Source: Rhyacophila brunnea (Eukaryota; Arthropoda; Insecta; Trichoptera; Rhyacophilidae). Taken from it: DNA of 64,000 nt. Below, piece after piece: positions 44,201 through 56,200 of this stretch. How positions within the stretch are numbered: position 1 is the stretch's first letter; every line of letters begins with the position of its first letter. The DNA lies in contig JAGYXB010001409.1 in assembly GCA_022495005.1 (NCBI GenBank), positions 62,001-126,000 on the forward strand. Reading direction: 5' to 3'. The translations under genes were made by a program, and so were the position numbers. The notes beneath the pieces are model-generated. The model did no database searches, was not told the DNA's origin, and was given only the letters and a program-made list of their open reading frames with translations.

Positions 44201-47200
44201 CCGTATTACCGGCACAGGACGTCTCCTTATTTATCATATAAACCCAAGTGTACCATGCGAGTGCCTAATAGGACGTGAGGGCATTCAGCCAGACAGCTGA
44301 ACATCAATAAGGTTAGTGCCTGGACTAACTCCCCTGTAACCCCCCCCCCATTACATCCAACATCACAATCATACACAAATTATAATAAAATTATAATCCA
44401 CAATGAAAGGCTCAGCCATATACTATAATTTGGATTGTTGAATATTAGATATTGAATATACATAATGTATGTTTATGATGTATTCAAAATTATGTACATT
44501 ACATTAATAATTAACATTAAAACAAATTAAATTCTGCGTAATAAAATTAAATGATACTTCTACCAACAAGATTATGCGAACCGGTGCAAATCCCTAACCG
44601 TAAACCCTAAGAGACACCACTAGCTTTGGGGTTGATCAGATAATGCGTTTCGTCTCTTGTTCCTTTTGATAATCCCTTTACAAAACCGTCGGCGAGCTTT
44701 TTTTGTTGCAAGGTGTTGAAAAGTGAGTGCAGGTTTTTTTAAAAGCTTGGACGGTGTGCGGAAATAATGCAGTTTGGAAATAAAACAGCTTTGCAGCTTG
44801 GCAAAAGCTTAAACCCCTAACGCTGCAAACTCTTTATCGCATCTGGCCAGATAAGTTATTATATACGTAGGTCATTCAACTATAGACGTGCAAACTTAAT
44901 TTGACTACCTATTGTACATTATACCTACATATTATTAAACTTTACTAGTGCTGTTATTTTATTTCAATTCGTAATACCTGTATGTGAATACGGTATGTTG
45001 TTATAAGATACTATATACTTAGTATGATTGTAATAATTAGGTTGATCAGTTGTGACACTATCCCGCAAAAAATTATTACCCCCTTATACTTATAATAAAA
45101 AAATCTCATTCTCTAAAATAATTAGTGTCATCAATATAAGCTATCTAACTACAATTGTTATTCTATAAAAATAATAATATTATATTGGATAATAAAATTA
45201 ACATTATCTTAGGTATAAAAATAAAAGTATTTTGATTATCTAATCATATCTGCGAGATAAACACAATCGCTATACTTTGGTTTCTATACTTGAAGTGTAA
45301 CAGAAGTAACTTAGCCCAATTGGAACCTCCATGGCCCCTACAAGGGGGGTGGCTGACAGGGCTCTAGCCTAGGGGCCCGGGATCAATAAGGGCCCGCGAT
45401 CAGTAAGTCGACCGATAAGTGAGATAAACACAGACCATAAATTTGCTCTAATAGCAAAAAAAGTCGCCTGTAGCGCTATTTTAGTTCAATAATTATTAAT
45501 AATTAAAAAAATTGATTGTACAATGCAATTTTTAACTTATGTATTCATATAATTCAAATGGATGTACATATTAAAAATCCCTAAAAGTAACCTTAATTTT
45601 ATCGCATACACTGCCTTTACCCTTTGCGATAGGTATGGGGGCCCGCCAAACATCCTCACCTGGGGCCCGCTTCAGGATGTGGGGGCCATGGGAACCACTG
45701 TTTAAATACTAAATAATCGAATTGGGTAGTATCTACATAATAATATGTTTGTTACGTATTCAAAACGATGAAACAATATTTTCTGAAAGACTATAGAATA
45801 ATTATGTACCCACTTGAATATTGATAAACTATTTTTAATAAAAATTGATATTAGGTAAATAAGAAATACCGGAATTCATATTTTCATTCGGTCGAGCACG
45901 CCCACGATGGCCGAGCGGCTTAACCGTCGGTTTAATATGATGTCGTGGGGCCCAGGTTTGAATCCTGGGTCTAGCAAATCCATTATATTGTTTTTGAATT
46001 TGTATTTGGAGCCAGAGTATGGACCTAATAGGTTGAGCAAATGGCTAACATCCATTTCTCGTAAAAATCAAATCTGTTAATACAACCTTCATTCTGTGTA
46101 GGTTCATATGATCCTCTATGGATCGAACATGGTAAAGTAGTAGTAGTATAGCAATCTCTAATAATATTAATATGAAAATATGGTCCATATGAACTCCAAA
46201 ATCAATTTATTTAAGTAAAGTCAATTAGAGAATGTTTCATCGTATTGAATAGTTTTATGATAATTACTCTTGGATAAAAATCCCTGGACATTAACCCCTT
46301 TAAATAACCCTCCAAAAATCACCCCCTATACCAAAACCCCCCGGATATCAACCACCCGTAGAAAAATAAAAAATCTTTTTCAACAAAATAGTTAATTTAA
46401 CAAAAAAAAAATATTTGTCATAGAAAAATATGGATACATTTAATAATAATTATACTAACATCTAATATTTACATTTTTGAGATAGAGAGACAGAGGAAAA
46501 TTATTTTCTAAAATATATTGAAATCTTGTAGGTAATTTGTTTAATATTATTATTTATTTAAAATTAAACTTTCTCAGAAAAAATATTTATGAAAAAGGTA
46601 ATTGGAGAATTAATTGGCTATGATTTTATATAGAGGGATTAATACCCAGGATGTTATTTCCACTGGAGGATGTTGTATTTTCTGGGGGTTATTTACAGGG
46701 ACTTAATATTCGATGTGAGGGGGGGGGGTAATTATTGTCCTGTTACCGTTAAAATATGACCGGGCGAAAAGCCCTCTACTAAGATTTAATGTTTTTGGAC
46801 CAACATGTCACGAAAAATATTATAATATTTATGGGAGATTTATTTTGTTCATGTTGGGATACCGCTTTTGTGATACTACAGAAAGTAATAGCTACCTTTA
46901 AGATGTATCTATTGCAACAAGCAATGATAGGGTAACAAGTCTGCTGCTCAGATGCTGCCCACCCCAACACTCACGCTTGGCTCGACCTTGGCGGTATATT
47001 AACGGATATGTTCTGATGCTTTTATACTTAGTGAACGTATATTAACGTGAATATTAATCATTAGTTTAACCGGAGTCCATTCTGAACGCGTTAAAAAAGC
47101 ATGAATAGTTCAGAGATTTCGCTGAAGTCAGATATATGCCATTACCTAATTTAAATATGCATGTAAGAAAACATAATATACTTACATTATTTATACCTAC

Positions 47201-50200
47201 CAATAATTGCATTTAGTGGATAATGAATTTTCGTAATTTAAAAATCAATGATAAATGTGAAATTTTTCGCTTGCTATTCAGTCTTGGATAATAGTATTTT
47301 TAAAGTAAGCGCTAAATAATCGTTTTATAGTAAGTATCTAAATCAGCGCTCAAAATAATGTTACGAGCCAGGGTGCTTGATAAATCACAGAAAGGAGTGT
47401 GTTAATTTTTGTTATTGTGTAGGAAGAATACAAAGTTCTTGGAATAAATACTGGAGCATAAAGGAAATATTTAAGGGGGGACATGCTCGTCGTAGGTCAA
47501 AATTGAGTTTTTATTGTATTTTCAAACCATGATCCTGGACATTCCTTAAACGCTGTAGATAATTTATTTATATAATTTTGAAGTCTTATTATCCTTTATA
47601 GTTATTTTAAACATTTGATGACTGCATAAAGTATTTTTGTTACATAAAATAGTATTCTTTTAAACCTTTCGCTCTAATGTTTTAGAATATAGTCATATTT
47701 TGGTACATGAATGTGCAGTGGTGTTAAGATTTTTTACATTTATTAATTTTTAAACGCATTTATAAAACCATTAGTATAATTTATTACGAGATAATTTTTG
47801 TAAAATATTCACGATAAAAAATTATATTGATAATCTCTGTGATCCCAAATTTGACAAGAATTAGACATTTTATTATTCAAAAAATCGGCAAGATTAACAC
47901 ATTTGAAGATGATTCTAAAGATACTTATTATAAGCTATGTCTTTGACAATTTAAGTGTGATAAACATCTTATGAATAATGATTGCTTTATAATAATTATT
48001 GACCTAAGAATAAGGTAGTGTTTTTTTTAAATAAGCCATTTCTTTTGTCATTCCCCAGTGGTTAAGCTACAACATACGGCCGTAGCCATAAATTGACAAA
48101 CTATAATTAACGTAGGGAGTAAAATTATGTTAACGTGCGTGTTTGAACATGTACCTAACCGAAATTTTTTTATTTTTTTTCAAACGGTACATGTTCAAAC
48201 GCCAATATCTTTTCAATAAATTATTTATTCTGTTCACTGAAGGCCGAAATTGAATAGAAATAGAAATCGACTATGAAATATTTGTAACAAAACAACACAA
48301 AATCTCATTATTGAGTATATAAATTTGGATGTACAACACGTCAAGTATCTTATCATGATTTTATAGGAGCAAATACCTATAGTAAATTAATGTAATTAGT
48401 ACATTCATTAGAACTGGAACCTTAATGAAACGAACTTATTTTACACCGTTTTTTTACAACGTTTTTCTTAGCTCGTATTCTTATTTGTCCGGTACAAATC
48501 TTGCAATCGATTTTTAACTAACTTCCCGACTAGCTAGACATTTGAAACTTTTAGAATATATCAGAACACGATGCAAATGCATTTTTTTAATACTTTTAGC
48601 CATCTTTAAGTAGACTTGAATTCATTTTCAGTTAATTCTGTTTTGTATGAAAAGTTATTTCGACAACATAATTGGTTGCTAGGGTTCTGGAGTCCTAGCA
48701 ACTAAATTATTAATATATACGTGCGTTACTATGGAAATCAATATGAAATATAAAATGACATTTCAGTATTATTTTTATCAAGTACAATTTTTTTTGATCG
48801 TTTAAGCTAGTCAAGTCAAGTTTACATGATTCAATAGAAAATTTTAAAACGTTGTATATAAAAAGTTCTTTTTATCTTGTAATTATTTAAATATAAATAC
48901 TATTCAAATCGAAAATAAGATACCTTCATTTTTTTTTTCCACTCTACTTATCCATGAAACCAAAAAATATTTTATATACTTTATATTTTATATAAAATAT
49001 TTAGGTATATTATGCAATGTAGCTATCAATTAAGTATTCCATTAAAAACTTTGAATCTAGATGGCTATAAAAGACATTTTTTTGTAATAATTAAATGTGG
49101 CAAATTAATGGTTTTTTTATGAATACGTCATTTCATGATGAACTGATACTGAAGAGCTTAAAACATATTTACATTTATATATACCTATATACAGCTATAT
49201 ATGAGTGACTTACGTTTACCTACATAAAATAGGTCTAAAACTAATTTCGGTGTAATTGATTAAAGTGTGGACCAAAGAAATATTAGCATAACATGTGGGA
49301 ATACCTTTTGATCTTTAGACCGCACGGAAAATGCAGGAAAACTGTTTCGGGTCATGACGAGTGAAACAAGTATAAATATTAAAATAAGGCTGCATCATTT
49401 ACAATATTTACGTATACCAATAATTTACAAAGCGATTAACTCTGTTTAATCCATATTTCCCAGCACAGAGTGGCATTTAATATTTTCATGATTAAATATA
49501 AAGACATAATCATAAAAAAAAATCTCTAAATAAATATGGTGCCGGGCTCCATCGAATTCCGGCAAATGTGTTTTGCCAATTTAGCTACCTGCACTATATC
49601 TAATTACGACGAAATTTAACTGCGACTGAAGCGTTTTTCAAATTTCAATAATATTGACGACCGGCTTTTGTAGTTTGATTTAAGGTACCAATAACAGGTA
49701 CATATTTTGATTCATATACGACTTCAACGCATCTATTCTTTACACAAGACTATCGAGGGTAGTTTTTCATATTTTTCTATCGAAGTATTAGCACTTATTG
49801 TAACAATTACAATAAGTTAGTTGTAATTGTTACAATAGGTGCTATGTTTTAACGGTACCTCTCTCGGATGTGCTAAATTTTAAAGCGAGATAGATAGTTT
49901 GACTGTTTAGATGGCTAACTTATTGCAACAATTATAATACTTCGATACGAACATATGATATACTACCCTCGTTAACCGCCGATAGCGGCCGACAGTAATC
50001 TTGCGTATAGAATAGATGCGCAGGATATCTCAAAATTTTAGTCTTAAACGTAAATGCATTTTTTTTATTAATTGAGTTAGCATTTACTCGGTAGAATTCC
50101 ATTTTAGTAGAAATGAAAATATAATTAATTTTAAATTCTACAGATTTTTAAAAAGGTTTTGTCGATAGCTATTTCGGTTGTAACACCATTATCAAGACTA

Positions 50201-53200
50201 TTCAGATAGGCCGTTTATGTATAGATAGAGACAGAATACATTTTCTTATTGTTTGAACGAATAAGAAAATGTATTCTGTCTCTATCTATACCAGTGGTTA
50301 TTAACCTTGTTGGAGGTACTGAACCCCACCAGTTTCATATCCGCATTCACCGAACCCTTCTTAACTGGAAAAACAAAATATGATTTTTTTCAAATTCAAA
50401 ACATAGGTATATATTTTACTGGTGCACAAAATGAACCGTGCATCAACATCACTGTACTAAACAAAAACATAATAATGAATATTTACTGCAAATCAGTGTG
50501 ACTTCTGATGTTGCCTTTCAGAGACCAATTCAGAAATGCGTGGCTTCACCTTGGCAAGTGCCACTCTCATGTCATTTTCGCAACAAAGTCTGTTCCTTTT
50601 CTTCGTTTTTATGTCCAGCATCCTCGAAAAGGATTGCTCGCAAAGGTCACAAGTCGACTACTGAGCGCACCAAATTCCCTGCAGCACAGATAGGCCAAGC
50701 GATGTTGCGTGATCACCTGCAGTCAATGATGGCCAAGCGGGGTGTATCATCATGAATCATATGAGTCGGGTGTGTGTTCTATAGAACCCAGGTTAAGAAC
50801 CACTGATGTGTAGACTGATACTACCAACACGGCCTGTATTTACTATTTGTTCCCGTCTACAGAAAACAAATGAATTTTCCATAGGGAGATGTTTATTTTA
50901 AGATTGGAATAAATTAAAAATCAATTATGTTCCCTTCTATACTGTTAAAAGAATCTGAAATATTAAACTTATTTAGATAAGTGACTATAATGAGAAAGTT
51001 ATACGAGTATTGTTAAAAAAAACATTAATTCATTTTTATTCGGGCACATCAAAACTTTAGACCACGATAAATTAACGGAAAATCCTCCCCTGCTATCAGC
51101 AGATTATTGATTGATAATGTATAGTTATTCGAAATAATTGAAAGGGATTATTCAAACATATTATTATCAATCACTTTTACTTCTTATATAATTAACCTAC
51201 ACCAACTCTTGGAAGCGCTTGCTTTGTTAAAAAAACATAACACGTTGTTTGAAAAAAACCTTTTTTTTTTTTAATTTTATAATGTGAGGTTTCTAATTTA
51301 CTTTCGTCATCTATGCCACACGACTCTGTTAGTTACCTTTCAGAGTATGTTATTTCCTTAACAAAAAGTTAAGCAATTATCAGACAAAACGCAAAACGTG
51401 TGACTTGGTATACAAATTGGTCACTTATAGGGTCAATCCTGCTACCTATACACGAAATAATGTGCTAGAACCAGGGCTCTAAATGAACCGGAACGCACCG
51501 GAGCGCCGTTTCGGTTCATAAAATCTCCAAAATTATCGCTCCGTCTCGTGGAAATATTAATTTGACCGCCTGAGCTAGATATGTCATATAATAAAAAGAT
51601 CTAACATACTTGTTTTTATAAAATACATATACAATTAGATAACAACGTTAATATTTACATAAAATTATCGAGCGCTCCGGTTCGTAAAATTTTCCATTTC
51701 GAGCGCTGGCTAGAACCGAAGTATATGATGTTGTGAGTCACATATAGGAACAAATACCAGTAACTTAGGTTTTTAAATACCTATTTTTAGTGTTTTACTG
51801 CTGAGTGACCCATCACTGGAGGGTGGCCCACGATTGTACCTCTTACCCTACTGTATCTTTATACGTATATGCAGATTATCACTCAAGCTAAATTAGGCAT
51901 AGAAAGTACCGGCATTTGTGTCCTCCTGTCAAAAATACGCTAATAGGTATATAAAAGAAAATTCAACATTAAACAATAAAAATAATAATATATGAAGTAG
52001 GTACCTAGTTTGTTTACTAAAATTAACTAAATACAAAAAAATAACTTTGTTAATTGCATACAAAATAATTAAAAATATTTTTTTTACTATCGTCTATCTA
52101 TACGAAGTAAGAAGTCAGATATCTAACTTGTATATGCTGTGCTTGTCTTTTATCGTAGACAACATTATATTTACGTCTTTGACGTAGTATAAAAATGATA
52201 ATATCCATAAATCATTCAATAATGTAGTCAATGTATGAAATCACAACATTCTTATTAAATACATTGTTTTTATATTAACTGATGATAATATTACCAGAAC
52301 ACAGTTCAATAATAGGTACTACAAATTTTAAATATAAACTGCCAAAATTGGACATAGTTATGCAGAAAGTCCATAAAAAATAAAAAAATAAATTAGATAT
52401 GATATAGATCAGATGCGAGAAGGTTTTCTCTACGTTCTGCTGAAAATAGCAGGGCCGCAAACAAATTATTCTTGAAATAAAATACTAATTATTTACAATT
52501 TTACATACGTTTTATTTTCAATTAAAATACCGCCAACGTCTGTAAAATATTACACCGTATTGACAAATTTAATGCTAGAGCAGTGCAGCATGTATGTATA
52601 TTCCAGCTTTAGGTATGCCATTCTAACTCGGATCGAGTATAAAAGTTGATTTATTTAATTTCTATTGTAGGCTGAAATCGCTACCATTAAAATTGTAATA
52701 AATAAAAAAAACCTACTTAGTTGTACGTTATAGTTACCTAAGTATGATATCTAAACCATGGCCCCCACATCCTAAAGCGGGCCCCCAAGCCAGGATCTAT
52801 GGCGGGCCCCCTACCTACTGCTAAGGTTAAAGGCAGTAAGATTTTCTACAGTAATAGGTATTACCCAAGTAGTTTCCACGGAACCCCAGGGTTAAGGGTA
52901 TTTCGTGTATTTTTAGCGATTTTTAAATAAATCCAGTTGATTTATTGAGTTGTCGCCACTCAGCACAATGTTATGAAGCACTAATTGCGACCCCCTTTTG
53001 TGGTAACTAAGTAATATGCAACCCTTCGCCATATTGGATAAAAAGCCATTTTGTAAGTCAGGAAACACACTTAAATTAAAAAATTATAAAATAAAATTCT
53101 ACGCGTAAATTATCATTTAATTATATAAATTATTATAATTCACCATATCACACCAAATTACATCACACAGCCACATATTTAAAAATGTTAATGATGTATG

Positions 53201-56200
53201 TCATTATTTTTTTTTTGTACTAGTAGCAATGACATTAATATGTCATTGACTAGTAGAGATAAATTACGGTGTGTTTTTGTCACTTAACTAGTCGACCCGC
53301 CATGCCGGGCCCCCAGGCTAGAGCCCTGTCAGCCCCCCCTTTGTGGGGGCCATGATCTAAACAGATCAGGTTCATCCATCAAGTATATAAGTTCTAATTA
53401 GATCGATAAAAATGATTTTCAGCATTGAGCACATGTGGACGTATCTCTAACATCTGGCTGGACCACGAACATGAAAGAAGTCTAATAAGTAAGATTAGTA
53501 CCTACTACATCATGGCATAGGCCATAGAGAGGTAAATTAGTAGAAATATTTTGAAATGGTCTGAAAACAAACCATTGGAAAATAAAGCAAGAATTAGGTA
53601 GTGTTTTTTCAGTTTTGTGATATATACCTAAACAATAGGCTTGATATAGTGTAGCCTTACACAAAAATTACTAAACACCTACAATGGCGACATAAAAGTC
53701 TATGGACCTGCAAATAAGCCAAGGGCTGAAGGGGGTACGAAAGGCCTTCAAACATTATATAATATACAGCTGATGATGAAAATGATGCTATATCTATTTT
53801 TATTCTTATTATGACGTATTTGGATGTTATGGTGATATATTTTTGCCATTTGAATGCTGTTTTGAACTTGGTATCAAGAAATTTTGCTTCCACAATAAAG
53901 ACTCATATTATGATACCTCCATTATCAGTCTCATATACCTATACAGACTTGGTAGGGTCAAAGAAATTAATTTGTGAATATGCAAATATTCTCGATAAAT
54001 TATGAGCCAGTGGTGTGAAACAGACTGTCATCTTTAAATCAGTCTGAAGATAGGTATGTGCCCAAAATAGCTGTCAGCAGAAAAATATTTTTTATCATGC
54101 GGAATTCTCATAAATTTTGAAATAGGAATATTATTTTTATTGAATGTTTTATATTATAGATTTTAATAACAAATTAATATAACAGTACATTCTCATTACT
54201 TGCATGATTGGGCAAGCGAAATTGTATTAATGTAGGTATTTAAAATAAATTATTAATAGTGATATAAACATGACAATAATATTCTATTTTTATATAATAC
54301 TGACGTTTGTATCCAGCTTTGTTAGGGTTTCTTCCTTGGCGTTTGTATATTTGTACTGTTCCATATTAAGTAGGTACTTTACAAAAAATAAAATAATGAA
54401 CTTGTTGTCAGTTCTCTTGTCCGGAATGTCAATAGTATATGGGTTTTGATTGTGCGTTTGTTTGATCGGATTAAATTATTTTGCCTATAGATATTTGAAA
54501 TCCTTTGACATATACAATATTTTCTTAAATTATTTTTTAATTTTTATTTGTTTACTAGAATTATCCGCAATTTAGAGAATATCGTCTACTCTACTTGATT
54601 GTGAAATTGTAGATATTATGGTCACCGAATAATGTCATCAATCAATTTTGTTGTTTCGTTACCAAGGTTACCGATTATTAAAGGTAGGTATATAAAATTA
54701 AATATATACAAACCCACGTCTATAAATTTAAATTCATATATAATTATATTGTATTGTTTATATTTCTATATTTAATGATTAATTCATATTTCGCTAATTA
54801 AACCACGATTGTATTTAATTTTTCAGTAGAAATTTCTGCACTCTAGAACCTGCCATTCCAGAGCCTCTAAATTTTCCGGATAATCTTTGTGTTTTATAGT
54901 AGGTACAGATTAAAACCTATATTTAAATAATTCTCCACTGTTCTAATTTCATCTTTCACTATTTTTACTCCAGCCGGATAGTTGTTTCTTAAATAACGAA
55001 ACATATCTTTACTGTATATTGCCTAATGATGTTAACATCAATGATATTGCCTAGGTAGATAACCTACTTATTTCGAATTTTTAAAAGATTTTCCTACAAA
55101 CAATGATGTTATTTATTTAATACAGACTAATCACCTACATTACAATTATCAGCGTTGTAAAAATATGTTATTTAAATAGTATATAACTACCTATAAGACA
55201 CACGTTAACAGTAGGTATTGACATTGACTGGTAAGATAAAATACCTAATTCAAAATTAGTTGACGTCGGAGTAAAAATGGCCTAGATAAACATGGAAACC
55301 GTGGTCTACGAAAATCTCGTAGCTTCGTAGACCCTATAGCGTAGCACTTATGCCATCATGCCAATTTATACAAATAATATGCACTGCTATATTGGAAAAT
55401 CAGTTAAGATAATTAAATTAATTAGCAAAGTAAATCATTATGAAATTTTTATTTTTATACTGCTTTGTTATAATGTAAATTGATCGTATTCGGGAGATAA
55501 TAATATATAAGTATTTATTTATTCACAGAATGAATATCCACATGAAATTAATACGGTGCTTACTTATTATAATATGCAACTAAACTTAACTAATAATTTA
55601 GTTTTAATTCAGTTTTAAGTAGGTATATATAACTATTATTTATTTTTATTACTGCACTGGTCTTTTGTAAATACCTAAGTATGTAATTTGGTTTTGAATC
55701 GTGTCGAACAAAATATTTTAAATGTAAAGGAAGTTACCTATCTATTATCAATATAGATGAGGTAAAACAATAAAGCGAATAAAAACAGGTAGATAAATAC
55801 CTAAATTAAGCAGGAAATTATATTATAATCAATACTATGCTTTATAACATTATCATTTCAATAGTTTTTAATATGTATAATACGGCTTAGTCGATTTAAT
55901 ATCAGATTATACCTAAATCAATAATCAGATTACTGTTCTATTTTGTTCTTGGAAAATTAAATAACTAGGTACTTATTAGTTAGGTGAGTATTTACTATTA
56001 GTATACCTTAATATTTTTAAAAAAAGGAATCACTGGTGTACTTGAAAAATGTGGATATAACAATTATTGTTCATTCGTAGACATAGTTCAATAAGTGTAT
56101 ACGTAAATATTTTTTTTACTGTTGTCACAATTGGTGTCTTGGGGAAATAATATTCAAGTCCTTTGAAATTTATCGATAACCAGTGATAAAATAGTTATCA

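Noticed and set aside
45897..46145. Functional serine or leucine tRNA
   Set aside because: A- and B-boxes are good but a conserved non-tRNA body and tail follow, with many copies in the window; it is a SINE.
50307..50755. Two or three small proteins at 50.3-50.8 kb
   Set aside because: They lie within the ends of a hAT-like element, overlap in different frames and show no domain.
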